From Asterias rubens (lineage: Eukaryota; Echinodermata; Asteroidea; Forcipulatida; Asteriidae), in assembly GCF_902459465.1 (NCBI RefSeq), contig NC_047063.1, positions 14,693,343 through 14,757,342 of the forward strand: a stretch of 64,000 nucleotides of DNA, given 5' to 3'. Under the pieces are notes generated by a model that worked only from the letters and a program-made list of their open reading frames with translations, searched no databases and was not told the origin of the DNA. The position numbers and the translations under genes are program-made. This document shows positions 48,942 through 60,704 of this stretch, piece after piece; position 1 is the first letter of the stretch, and every line of letters begins with the position of its first letter.

Positions 48942-49060
48942 CACAAACTCTTATTATTATCTCTGTCCTTTTTGCAATGCAAAATGCCATGCACAGAAAG
49001 CCTTCAAATTTTGCGAACACACGCCGGAAGTTAATATTTGACCCCATTCACCTTTGACAC
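48942..49060 (-). promoter_or_regulatory. PSMA5 5' untranslated exon and promoter
   Basis: A minus-strand donor (TTTGTG then GTAAGT) ends the putative first exon at 48942 and pairs with the acceptor at 48406. Just upstream, the minus strand reads ACTTCCGGCG (about 49022-49033), an ETS/GABP-type site common in housekeeping promoters. The transcription start was not determined. Confidence 0.5.
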
Positions 49061-49644
49061 AGAAGGGTGATACAAACTATTTAATACTATTGTGTTTATT
49101 CTTTGCTTTATTAAGTTAATTCCTTCTTGTTTAACCACATAAATTTATTTATTTATTAAATTTGATCCTTAATGCGACTTTTCGCTTGTATTTTTCTTTA
49201 AAATTGCTGACAGTTACTGTTAAAAACCTCAGTTCTCAGGTCGACTTTTTTTAATCGCCGCAGCAGCGACTTCAGCAAGTTTAGCCTTTCTGACTCCCTT
49301 TTCCGGTTTATAACTTAACGTGGTATCCGGCTCATTGCAAGGATTAAACAATGCATAATCTGTCAACCAGCCAATTATAAAAAAGTTGTATTCCTAGGTA
49401 CGTGTGGGCCGTTGCAAAATTGTATACATGTAGATTCTGCTGTGATAGGGTTAAATATAAAACAGAAATGAACAAAAACGATGACGAGCACGATGATGAT
49501 GTCATCAACTCCATCTACAAAAACGTGAACTGCTTGGCTGCTGTGCTGTGTCGCTCATCATAAACCTGCCGATTTTCACTGATTCATCAAAAAATGTTTA
49601 ACTGAGAGTAATTTTATCTTTTGCACAAACTGAAGCAGGGAAGG
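49061..49644. promoter_or_regulatory. Shared divergent promoter region PSMA5 / RAB43-like
   Basis: About 700 bases separate the PSMA5 first-exon donor from the RAB start codon, and the two genes are transcribed apart. The stretch has none of the window's common repeats. It holds a CRE/ATF-like TGATGTCATCA at about 49496-49506, just upstream of the RAB gene. Shared control is inferred from layout only. Confidence 0.45.
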
Positions 49645-52600
49645 ATGTCGTATCCATACCATATGGAGTCTGATGACTCTTTTGATTATCTGTTTAAAAT
49701 TGTGTTAATCGGCGATGCCGGAGTAGGTAAAACTTGTGTTGTGCAGCGATTTAAATCTGGAACTTTTCTGGAGAAACAACATAGCACAATCGGAGTGGAT
49801 TTCACAATGAAATCACTAATCGTTGACGGCAAGAAAGTTAAGGTAGGTGAACCGATAAGATGTCATTATCAGCATGTGAATCATCATCGATAATCAAGTC
49901 TGAGTTTTACTTTGTTCTTGCATTCGAAGCATTAGTAGGGAACTCCTTTCTTAAATTCTTTGTTATTTTTGCTTGTGTGTATTTATTACAAATTTAAGGT
50001 TTGTTTATAAAAAAATATATTAATTATTTATGAATTATAAATTAAACCCACAACTAACTACCTTCCTATGCTACATACAGACAGAGAGAAAGACACTGGT
50101 ACTGTATTAACCTACAGGGACATTGACTATACTTTGCATTTATTCATACCATATTTTTTATTGCCATTAATCATTATATAGAATAAGCCAGCAACCAGCA
50201 AAAGGACATTAATTTATGTTTAGTTTGGGTCCTTTTGTTTGCTGGTTGCTGGCTAACTCTATTTTCGGAAAAATTTCCGGATAACTTTCCGTATGGATCA
50301 CCACTTGTTCACTCATTTTTACAAAAAGGGATATATCATTGAGGTAAATTAGATACTATATTATTTCATATCGAATGAAAAAGTGGTGGCGCCATACGGA
50401 AACTTTTCCAAATTTCCATATATATCCTGCCACCATGTTTTCAATCATTTGTAGTTTTAACATAACAAAGGGGATATCTCAATTGTGTAAAAAACTAATT
50501 TAGTACTAATTTATTCCATTTCAAATGAACAAGTACTGGTGGCAGGATAAAAACATTATTTGCTTTTTTTTTAAGTAAGAAAATAGGGAAAAATGTCTGT
50601 ATCCTGCCACAAGAAACAGAAAATTCACAAATAAAGGATAAACTACTACTGTTATTTGCTTGTATAATCGTATCAATATTTAATTTTGATAGGGTTGTAG
50701 GGTCAACAGCAGGTGGGAGTGCTTCATGCTATATTTGCCGCGATTTCATGTTTTTATACATGGATGAAATAAAAGGTAGGCTGCAATTGGTTATCATGTA
50801 CCAGCATTGCACGCAGCCTACTACCATTCACTGATGGCTCGGAAGCAGCCATTTTGTTACCGAAATTTAAGGATTCTGAATGACAAGGAAAATGGTACAT
50901 GTACGCAGCCATTTTTTTTTTTTTTTTTTTGTGGAGTGAATTCACTGAGACCCACATCACATGCCGAGCTCACTGTGAAACCAAGAACACTAGTGACAAA
51001 ATAGAGCTTACATTGGGCGAGATCTGATTTAAAAAAATAAACTGCATACTTGTAAACGTGAAGGGCAAAGAGTTTTGAACAGGATGTTGTACTTTAATAA
51101 ATGGCTTAAATGAGGTTCATGGAGATTATAGCAGAATGAACCTAAGTTTGAGACACATGGGATTGTAAGCACCAAAGGCTGGCAACGACTGACGAGGCCC
51201 CATCAGCTTGGATACATCTAATGCCTCAGTAATGCATCGATCGAGCCTGAACATAGTGAACATGGTTTAGTTCTATTTCAGGACCTACATTGTATTTATT
51301 CTGACAATAACTGCTCCGAGTAAACTATGAATAAAGCTCCATGTTTACATTTCTGACAATCTTGCTTTATGTAAGACAGATGGGCCTAAAGGTAACAGGG
51401 CGCTTGGCTCCTCTTCTGATAGTGATGTCACCTGGCTGATTGTTCTGCGCTTCAAACTTCCATAGAAAGGCTGGGGATAGTTCATTCTTTGTTGTTGCCC
51501 CTAAATATTGGAACAAGCTGCCGTGTGCTATCAGTGAAGCTGCGTGACAAACCTCACCTGTTTCCCAGCTTATTGATTTTGTTTGTTTTTAATGCATTAT
51601 TCTTCATTTCTTTGTATTGAATTATGTTGTTGATTATGTGCAATGGGGTGAGGTGTGGTGTTCTTTGTAGAGCGCCATATCATTGCTTTGTACTATTATT
51701 ATTTTATTCATTTAGTTATTAACAGATTACTAGGCTTAGTATTAAGCCTGTAATATACAAAATGAAAACTATGCTCTTGTGGTTGATGATGTTCTAAAGT
51801 GATAAGTATATTATGTGATAATCTTAAAATATAAGGCAGTAGAAAGTAACTCCTGTGTGCTTGGTTTATGAAAGAGCAAGGGCACCCACAGGCATGTTCT
51901 CCTAGTGTAAATGGCACCCTCTACAAAAATTATAAAATTTCTACTGGGCCAGAGCATTTCTAGACTGGGCCCCTGTCTTTATCCGCTAGGATAAAGACAT
52001 GTACCAGCTATTCAGATCCAGTGATTCCATTGGGTATAATGATACCATTGGATAAATGCAGTGACTGCAAGCTACCGTAGCTGGGTTTGTTTTGATTGGT
52101 CTGACTCACCTCGGTTGGCCAATCAAAACACAGATATGGAAAGCTTACTTTCGGTCGTCCGCACGTGTGTGTCCACGTGTGTGGTAGTATGCATACAGTA
52201 CATGCATGGTGGATATGGTACATGTACTTGCTTGGTAATGTTGGCGTAGAATTTGTGTGTATCTCTATGAGAGGTCAAAGGTCAAACCACACGCCGTTTT
52301 TTTGCCGGTCTCTGGCGTTATTCACAAGCCTCGAAGAATGACGTCAGACGTTGAGGCTAGAGCATTTCAAGTGCACCAAGGCAATGCCATGGAGGTAATC
52401 ACCTTCGTTGCCTCCATGAGGGTACGCCCGGTCAGTCCTGTAACTCAAATACATGTAGATCATTTACTGACAGCCACATAAATCATGTTAAAAATTCAAC
52501 CTTGATTCAGTTATCATCAGATAGTCTTCAGACCATAGTGCTGTAGAATTATTTGAACAAGATGAAATACAAGTATTAGAGTAATAGTATGACAGTTGTT

Positions 52601-54549
52601 GACAAATAGTCTGGAAAGGCAGTAATCAGAAGAATAGGCCTAGTAGAATTATTAAACAAATGCTTTAGAAATAAATACATATTGATTGATGTTCATTTTA
52701 CAAAGCTTTCAGCAACTCTATAAAACAACCTTGTTGTCACTAGTGAGTGTCACAATCTTGCCTTTCTATAGAGTGGTATTCGGTTGCACTACCACTGGGA
52801 AAGAGGTTGTACTCAAGGGCAGGAAATATGGAGGTTTATGGCACAAAGAACTAACTGTATAATGTGTGTAGGCCTAGGTACATTCACCACCTTATTACAG
52901 GATTTCATAAGTTTATGTGATGCGTTTTGGCAATAGTAATCAATAGTAGTATTTCACCAATAACTGTTTCAGTTGAAATGGCCAATGGTTAATCACTGGT
53001 CAATGACTGAAACATTTATTACTTACGACCACCAAAACACACCACACGTCATTCAAAACCACCCAGTGGATAATATTGAAAATAATTCTGTGTATAATTT
53101 GGATTTGCTACCTTCTATCTTTTCATAGCTTCAAGTTTGGGACACAGCTGGTCAGGAGCGTTTCCGAACTATCACCCAAAGCTATTACCGGAGTGCAAAT
53201 GGTGTCATCATCGCGTACGACATCACAAAGAAGGAAACGTTCAATAATGTACCACGGTGGATTGAAGATGTGCAGAAGTATGCTGGAAATGCAGTAGCAC
53301 AAGTTTTAATAGGTAACTTATTTTTTGTGCATGGGTAAGACCAATGCCTTGGTTAGTCTTCGGTCCACTTTTGACATCACTCGCTTGAATGTTCCCCGAG
53401 CAAACAACGTTGTAGTTCAAAAGGCTTTCAGTGTAGCTGGGCCAATTATTTGGAATAATCTTCATACTCTCATTAGGGATTTTGTTAGCGTATTTCATCT
53501 TGCTTCCATGTGCACTATGATCGTGATTTATGAGCGCCTTATCAATTTTAATTGTTAATTTGCAAAAGAGAACACTAACCAGACGCCTGCAGGGTTTACC
53601 CCATGCACAAGCTGGCGAATTGGGTTGATACATGCTAATTGTAGGGTGACATGTGCAAATTAAGGCCAAAGCGCCACTAATTATTAAATAAATTTGATTG
53701 TACAAACTTGACTACACAAACTAACTCTCAAAGAACAATAATAAGTTTTTATACAAGGGTTTATGTCCAAGGGCGTCTGCCATGTTGTTTAACTTTGGTA
53801 TCAATTTTTAGAGGATCTTGTAAGAGTTAACAACCAAGCCAGAAAAACCGGAGCAGACCCCCTTGAATGATACAATTACATGCATCCTACAACACATTTG
53901 GTCATGCAGCTTAACCTCACATCCGAAGGATGAAGCAATAATGGTTTTAGTGTATAGCCCGTAGGCACATGTGTCAAGACTGGGACTCAAAGGCCCACTC
54001 TGCTGATCTGACACACCAGAGACTGAATCCCCTGCACCAGACTACTAAAATGTCAACTTTATGACACAATATTAACTATTTTGGGTTTTTCTGTGTTAGC
54101 ATTGTATACTCAATACTTTCCGGAGCTATGTGACCAAAAATCACAGGCATATTACTCAGGTAGGATTTGAACCCACGACCTTTGCAATTCCGGAGTAGTG
54201 ACAGAAATTTTAAATAACCTGGAAGCTTTTCACAAAACACAAAACTTTATATTTTTGGGGTTGTAACTCAAATATTTCTTATCAACCCTTTTTTCCAGGG
54301 AACAAGAAGGATCTGGAGGAGTTGAGACAGGTGGATTTTTCGGACGCCCAGGCCATCGCACAACACCACAGTATGATCCAGTGTTTGGAAACATCAGCAA
54401 AAGACTCCACCAATGTGGAACAAACATTCGCCCTGCTGGCGCGGGAACTCAAATCTCGGCACGCTGGGGGACCAGCACTAGAAGGCGGAGACAGTTTAAA
54501 ACTGAACTACAATGCCAAAAGGGTCGATGGATGGAACTGTTGTGGTTGA
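49645..54549 (+). CDS. Rab GTPase of the RAB43/RAB19 type, complete, 3 coding exons
   Basis: This is a small GTPase of the Rab family acting in membrane traffic, probably at the Golgi by relation to RAB43. Exons 49645-49842, 53129-53312 and 54299-54549 join in frame to give 210 residues. Seen: P-loop GDAGVGKT at 23-30, switch I STIGVDF at 47-53, [11 protein letters not shown] at 70 onward with the catalytic Gln75, NKKD at 129-132 and ETSAK at 158-162. The VDFTMKSL and YYRSANG motifs and the [12 protein letters not shown] block point to RAB43/RAB19 rather than other Rabs. The ATG at 49645 has A at -3; an in-frame ATG at 49663 is a weaker choice. The C terminus is NCCG, so the two prenylatable cysteines are followed by one Gly. 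Intron 1 is about 3.3 kb and full of repeats. Confidence 0.95.
50187..50253. repeat. Short inverted repeat
   Basis: GCCAGCAACCAGCAAAAGGAC and its reverse (with a four-base insertion) flank a spacer of about 20 bases, in RAB intron 1. Confidence 0.75.
50279..50410. mobile_element. MITE family 4, copy 3
   Basis: This copy is in the reverse orientation, in RAB intron 1. A related palindrome with other arms (TATCCTGCCACCA) follows at 50421-50550. Confidence 0.85.
50421..50550. mobile_element. Palindromic MITE with TATCCTGCCACCA arms
   Basis: The arms TATCCTGCCACCA and TGGTGGCAGGATA face each other. The middle (AAAGGGGATATCTCAATTG, TAATTTAGTACTAATTTATT) parallels the core of family 4, so the two families are probably related. 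Confidence 0.7.
51400..51700 (+). pseudogene. 3' end of a decayed non-LTR retrotransposon (LINE)
   Basis: In RAB intron 1 a short frame reads [17 protein letters not shown], the typical end of a LINE reverse-transcriptase protein (usual form: F-VA-P-WN-LP). It is followed by an AT-rich tail with AGAGCGCC and a TATTATTATT end. Only the 3' end is present, as expected from 5'-truncated insertion. Confidence 0.65.
53330..53570 (+). pseudogene. LINE reverse-transcriptase 3' fragment
   Basis: In RAB intron 2, just past the exon 2 donor, a frame reads [24 protein letters not shown], in two parts [11 protein letters not shown] and [13 protein letters not shown], which matches the C terminus of animal LINE ORF2 proteins. 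The frame degrades soon after. It is a 5'-truncated, old copy. Confidence 0.7.
53895..54030 (-). mobile_element. SINE family B, worn copy
   Basis: The minus strand keeps the family order: CAGAGTGGGCCTTTGAGTCC in place of the B box region, then the ATTGCTTCATCCTTCGGATG block. It lies in RAB intron 2. Confidence 0.6.
54080..54210 (-). mobile_element. SINE family C copy in RAB intron 2
   Basis: Minus strand: GTCACTACTCCGGAATTGC, GTGGGTTCAAATCCTACCTG (B box), then AGTATTGAGTATACAATGC. The tRNA head is cut short. Confidence 0.65.
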
Positions 54550-54809
54550 TGGTTGGACGACATGATCACCTTTGTTGGTCCCATTGTGTTTATAAATTAA
54601 TACTGTGAATAATATGTATTAAGGAAATGCTGCCTCAGATGATACTGTAGCAGTTACGCTGTGTTGAATGGTGGATAGAGTAGACTCCTGCTACATACAT
54701 GTACGCCTTCAGTGGCCATCTTTGTCTGATACCCTGTGTGATACACACAATGTAGTTCAAATTCTCATCTCATAAAAAGGGACCAGACTATTCCTTTTGC
54801 AGTCTCGGT

Positions 54810-55162
54810 TTAAAGGGTTTGTGTACTTTTTGTAACACAGAACACAACGGCCACAGATTAACACTTACACCGTTTGAAGATAATGATAGTAGAAAGCGTA
54901 CCTTAAAATATTAGTTGCTGAGTTGCTGTAGTTTTTGAGAAATGAGAAAAAACAATGTCATGAAAATACATTTTTACATGCTAAAATGAGAAAATTATTT
55001 TCATGACATTGTTTTACTCATTTCTCAAAAACTACAGCACCTCAGCAAGTAATATTTGTACGGAAGCTTTCTACTATCATTATCTTCAAACTGTGTAAGT
55101 TTAGTGTAAATCTGTGGACATTGTGTTTATTGTCCTACAAAAAGTACATAGACCCTTTAAGT
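54810..55162. mobile_element. Long fold-back MITE, family 3
   Basis: Nearly the whole element is one inverted repeat: it starts TTTAAAGGGTTTGTGTAC and ends with the reverse (GTACATAGACCCTTTAA). The arms meet near 54985 and carry GTAGTTTTTGAGAAATGAG on each side. The RNA would form a hairpin of about 150 bp. It falls in the likely 3' untranslated region of the RAB gene. Confidence 0.8.
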
Positions 55163-55801
55163 GAGGCTGTGTTTGAATCGACAGCTTTGGCAGTCACTAC
55201 GATAGGATTGCTGAAAGGCCCCCTTCTTAGATGTTGTCACTTCTGCCAACGGCTCTAGCCAGCCCTGTAATTGCTTGATTCAGAGTGGGCAAGAAAAACA
55301 AAATGGCTTCACCTTTTGTATCATGTAACTTTGTTGACCATTAGATGTGTATATTGAGTAATGCTGACAGCTTTTTTGTGTGTCAGTGGCACAGGGTCAA
55401 GACACCGTTGCTGTTTGATGCACAAACTGCCCTATATAGGCAGACTGCTAAACGTCCACGTAGTGAATTTTAGTGATATGTATTTTTTGTTACACCTCTA
55501 CAGTAGATGTAATGTGTCCCAGTTGAATTCATCAATTTGAGGGGAATTGTTGAACATTGGTTTGGTGAAATGTTGGGTTATTTTGGGGATAAAAACCTTT
55601 GAGAGGATCGGTATAATTACAGTTGGGTGCTTTAGTTTATAAACAAAATATAGCTATTTTTTGTTTTAGCTGTCAATTTTTTGAAGTGAGTATAAAGTTG
55701 CCCAAACTAAAACTTTGTATTTACTGTTGACAAACATTAAGACTAACTTTTTTGGGGGGTTCAGAACAAGTTCCCTTTTTTCTGCCTCAATAGTAGTCTA
55801 A

Positions 55802-55807
55802 AATAAA
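55802..55807 (+). terminator. Candidate poly(A) signal for the RAB43-like gene
   Basis: An AATAAA lies about 1.25 kb past the RAB stop codon. If used, the 3' untranslated region includes the fold-back element at 54810-55162. Other signals further on cannot be excluded. Confidence 0.3.
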
Positions 55808-56239
55808 CATTACCCTGGTGCTTCCTTGAGGTTCCCTCTATCCTCTATCCATTAAAGACCAGAAGAGCTCAGGGCTGTAGGGTAGGCCCAAATAACAAAT
55901 CCTTGGCATTTCGTTAGGCATTCCAATCTTATGCAAGTCCAAAACATGATGGTGTGACCATTGAGGTTGTGACCTCCATGGTGTGACCTTGCTCTATGGT
56001 GTGACTGTGAAGTGACATAGGATAGGAGGATATTGGACAGAGTTTGCATTAGTTTTAGTCATTGACTATCCAGCAGGACGGTCCATTTAGCTTGTCATTC
56101 CACAGGTCCTGGCCTGGAATTACATGTATCGCATGGCCTCTGTTTCTCTTGGTTTTGGTGATGGTGCCCCTTCAAAAGTCGCCCATATACGATGAGACTC
56201 CAGGCCTGCTTGTCCCCTAGATTTTTTACTTGTCCATAC

Positions 56240-56625
56240 TTAAAGGCAGTGGACACTATTGGTAATTACTCAAAATAATTATTAGCATAAAACCTTTCTT
56301 GGTGACGAGTAATGGGGAGAGGTTGATTGTATAAAACATTGTGAGAAACGGCTCACTCTGAAGTGCCATAGTTTCTGAGAAAGGAGTAATTTTCCACGAA
56401 TTTGATTTCAAGACCTCAAGTTTAGAACGTGAGGTCTCGAAATCAACCATCTAAACGCACGCAACTTCGTGTGACAAGGGTGTTTTTTCTTTCATTATTA
56501 TCTCGCAACTTCGACGATCGATTGAGCTCAAATTTTCTCAGGTTTCTTATTTTATGCATATGTTGAGATACACCAACTGTGAAGGCTAGTCTTTGACAAT
56601 TACCAATAGTGTCCACTGCCTTTAA
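56240..56625. mobile_element. MITE family 1 copy, best preserved
   Basis: Perfect-looking ends (TTAAAGGCAGTGGACACTAT) and the intact body make this the best copy for defining the family. It lies downstream of the RAB gene. Confidence 0.85.
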
Positions 56626-56884
56626 TATTAAATTGGATGCTACGAGTGGACCACTTCGAGTGTATCTGGACTGGTCCTCGGGTGATTTAACCAGCATTTG
56701 GCCAGCGGACCACTGCTAGGGAGAACGCAGTTGGGCCAATGGAGTAAAAGTTTTGGATGTAGTTGGCACATGGTTGACTTAAACCAGGTTCTTGTAAAAG
56801 AAGATTTCTGGTCCAGTAAAGGTTTTTGGGCTACAGACATGTACAAGTCCTGTGGTCTAGTGGATGTTTCCACCAAATTCAAGC

Positions 56885-57055
56885 CGTGTTAAGATCAGGC
56901 CTGTAATTATATGGAGGTCATGGCCTTTGTTGCCCCTGGTCTTGGCCTTGGTCCCCCCCCCCCCCCCCCCCCCCCCGTCAAAGTTTCCCAATGGAAGTGT
57001 CTTTTGCAGAATGAAAATGGCCTTGCCCTCTCAAGGATTAAATTCCAGGCCTGAT
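56885..57055 (+). repeat. Interspersed repeat, second copy, with C run
   Basis: It has the same blocks as 42240-42475 (GTTGCCCCTGGTCTTGG, AAAATGGCCTTGCCCTCTCA, CCAGGCCTGAT), with a run of about 22 C in the middle. Confidence 0.6.
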
Positions 57056-57861
57056 ATGTACGTGTATGTACTTTTAATACCTGAAGTGAGGATGAAGCTA
57101 TGTTTGGATGTAAACTGCCACAGCATAATGGTTTTCAGTTGTGATGCAACGAAATTGCTTCACTTTCATCATCTTTGAAGTTTAGGACTACTACACACTA
57201 AATGTTGGTTATTCATTCAAAACCCTTCATATACAGATGTAATGCACAGTCGTACACAACAGCACTCTATGATTAGGATTACACTAACGACGTTACATGT
57301 TTACCAAAGAGAATACAAGATCAAAAAATAAGATGCTTTTTAGTGTACATACCCTATTTATAATATTTTGAAATGTGTTCAAATGCCATTTGTACATTTG
57401 TATACGTTTTCCAGCAATTATTTTTGCAATTAATGGTTGTGTGTGGCATCTACAATGCTGACTGAACCTCAATTAGTCATGGGGTTAGGTTTATTTTGTT
57501 TAGTCAATGAGCAATAGTTGCGGGAATTGTCATCATGGTTTGAATTAATGCAATCATTGTCACATATTGAACAATTCAAAGGCAAGTGTTTATTAATTTA
57601 TAGGTCATTCTGTAGTTTTCCTCCCTTCATAGATGACTACCACTACGATGTACAACGTACGAACAATGAAGCTCTTAGGCATTTAGCTCTTACCAAGGCC
57701 AAATTAATGAATTGCCAAAGTGTCTTTTATTCCACACGCTCGTTGGAAACATCCAATTTTTTTTTTTTTTTTCATAATAATGCTTTGACAAGAGGGATAT
57801 GCCAGGGCAATACATCAGCAGAGCTTCTAATGAAAACGATGAATCAAAAACACTCTAGGGC

Positions 57862-57960
57862 CACATTTCATGGCTCTGCTTACCCTAAGCAAAGAATCTG
57901 CGCTTACGGACGCAGGGAATTCTGCGCTTATGTTAAGCATATTTCAGGGTTAGCAGTGAT
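57862..57960. mobile_element. MITE family 6, fragment
   Basis: It holds TTTCATGGCTCTGCTTACCC and AATTCTGCGCTTATG in family order. Confidence 0.6.
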
Positions 57961-59159
57961 TTTTGTTTGTGCACGTGCGAAGTTCACGTAATTCCTTATT
58001 GGAATGTACAGACCGATTTGTTGTTGATATCCAATTAGGGCATGTTTCAAATTTCTGCTCCTAAAGAGTATCATATAAGACATTTGACACAATTTAACGT
58101 GCGGTATAGAGACTTGAAATATTTTCCCACCATTATAAGGGCTCCTGAGCTGTGTGTTAAGAGAGTTGCGACAACATGCGATTTAATACTGTTAAAAGCC
58201 ATTTTGGGTATAACAAAAAATGCATTGGTGCACACTGGGTGCTAGTTCAGACTGCCCACTGGGATGGGTTGTTCTGCATTTAGACAGCAATCACTGGACG
58301 AAAGAAAACGGGTATCTCCATGTCACAAATCTCTCATCCAGCTCTGAAAGACTCAATCTACTTTCTTTTGAAAAAGAGTCAAATACCCAAACTGAGTTTG
58401 CTTGGAACCCTTTTTACAGTTTTGGAAAGTGTGTGATTGCCTTTATGAGTGCAGAATCAAGGAAATTATTGCGTCTAATTGATGTGAAGTCACAGCCACC
58501 GTATTCATAGTCTTCCGTTTAATGTTCAAACCTTAGTGTAAATTGTAAACACATCATGTGGTTTGTGTCACTGGTTTGTACAACAAAAAAACATGATCAT
58601 ATCTCAATAAGTGGATGTTGTGGTCATGTGTTAAATATGTCATGAGTAAAATTTATTTGATCATAAAGGGGGAAAAAAAGAAAATCTCAATTCATCAGTT
58701 TGTTTCGGTAAATTTTTATTGAGTCCACTAAAGTCCACGCTGCTTCATTGATTATAATCAGATTTTGTCTGTACACTTTTAAGTGTATCTCGTACCTGTT
58801 CCTGGTCATGCTGGCTTAGTAATGTTTTAATGCACATATTATATTATTTAAAATTTGAAATTACGGGTTGTCCAAGGTTTGTTAAGAAATGAGAATAATA
58901 TTCAAAAATTATAATTCAAGGCCTGTTACAGAAGTCATGAGTGTGGAGTGTGTGCGCCATTGGTCATCTCACAAAATTTTTGTGTACAATGTCATGTTGG
59001 AAATGCTAAGCTGTTGAATTTATGTAGGACCATAATGCCTAACATTTCTGTGCTTGCTTGTTTGTGCTTGTCGGCTTCATGGAATTTAGCATGCTCTGGG
59101 TTGTAATTCTGCAGCCACGTAAATGTACCATCCAAGAATCTCTCTAACGGGAGACTTTC

Positions 59160-59280
59160 GGGACGCTTGGTGGCAGCAGACTTACCAGGTAAAATTCATT
59201 GTTCTTGGTAATGTGCGCATTCTCAGAACTACGTAAACAATAGACATTTACCTGGTAAGTCTGCTGCCACCTAGCGTTCC
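59160..59280. repeat. Palindromic repeat with CTTACCAGGTAAA arms
   Basis: GGTGGCAGCAGACTTACCAG and the reverse enclose a short middle. One arm and the middle recur at 22590-22675. Confidence 0.75.
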
Positions 59281-60452
59281 AAAGTCTCCTATTTTATTGC
59301 GGTTCTAAGCCAGGCACTGATTTGTGCACAGCGCAAGACACTTTGGCGTTGACCGATTAAGGATTCCTAATTCATCAGGACAACTTGCCATTATAAACAC
59401 TTTATAAAAGTTGTCGTGTCCCGGTAGTTTTCATGCAAACAAGAAGTCAAAACCCTAGCCTGTACAGTGCTAGAATAAATTGTCAAATAATTTTTTCGCT
59501 TAATGAGTTGTATATTCCTATGAGAACCATTTACTATTATTTCCAACATTGTGGCGTCATGCATGGAGGGTCTAGCTATAAACTGAGTCAAGTGTCGGTA
59601 TGGGACCATTTTGTATAAGCCAAAAGTTATAGAAACATTGCATTGTTTACCAGCCAAGAACAATTCCTATAATGTTTTCTTGTGTATTGCAATTTGTGTA
59701 AAGACGTAAATCACTTTTGGAAGTGCTTTCTCTGGAAATTATTTTTATGTATTAAAAAAAGGAACTAAAAATAAAAAAATGTTTAACAAAAATTATATCA
59801 ATATCTGTTCACGATTGTTGCTTCTTGAAAGTCATAAACCGGACTATAATACTTCACCGAGGCAACAAAGGCGATTGCCTACATGCCCCTGATCATTGCC
59901 TTGGTGCCCTTAAAATGTTCCAGTAAATACTTACAATTTCCTCATAGGGTGCCCCTGGTTCTTGCTCTATGCCTTAACCAAAGAGAAAATGCCTTGGTGC
60001 CCTTGCCCTTTCAAAAATGAAGCATAGGCTACAGGCCTGCATAAAGGCTTTCAAATCTAGCCATTTATAGGACATCGGTTGTTTGGTGATTTGTAATTAT
60101 TGAACTTAGAGGGCCAGGGCATGTAAAGCGCATTATTGAACTTAAAGGGCATACCAGCAGCGACTTCTTAATTAATATGACAGACATCTGAGTTGACTTT
60201 GCATCATTGGCAACACAACACTTGTATTTGACAGAATAAATTCATTCCCATACTCCAGTTTTCATTAAACACACTATAAATATCTAACCATGGAGGAAGA
60301 AAACCATAGCCAACCTGTATAAAATACAAGTATGAACATCATATTAAGTGGTCCTGTTTTTGTAGTGTTTTGGTGTTGGGGGGGGGGGGGGGGGGGAGGG
60401 GGAAGTTCCCTGGGAATTAAACATGTTAGTCTTTAGGCTTTATTGCTTGTTT

Positions 60453-60704
60453 GTCACCATGGTCCAGTTAGACCGAATGACTTCCAATCACAAGGTTGTA
60501 GGTTCAATTCTTAAAATCTAACTGCTGATTTCACAATGACTAAACTAAGTATTGTCGTCTAGCCACTGAATCACAATTTCTTGATTTGTGCAATTCACAA
60601 TCGCAGACATTACACAAATGTTTGTATGAGAGAGATAGGTTGTTGCCAGCTTGGTGTTTGCTTAGTTCCCTTTACTGGAAGATAATCTAATTGAACAAAC
60701 AAGC
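60453..60704 (+). mobile_element. tRNA-derived SINE, family A, copy 2
   Basis: This copy matches the one at 27109 along the whole length, including the ATTGTCGTCTAG and CACAATTTCTTGATTTGTGC blocks and the AACAAACAAG tail. The B box is worn (GGTTCAATTC). It lies in a gene-free stretch. Confidence 0.82.

Noticed and set aside
53241-53705. 154-codon open frame on the minus strand
   Set aside because: It lies opposite RAB exon 2 and a LINE fragment and is a shadow of both.
57518-57991. 157-codon open frame after the RAB gene
   Set aside because: It has no ATG at its start, no known motif, and runs through a T run and a family 6 repeat.
58220-58510. 96-codon open frame in the gene-free region
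   Set aside because: No recognisable domain, no splice signals that extend it, and the codon pattern looks like chance.
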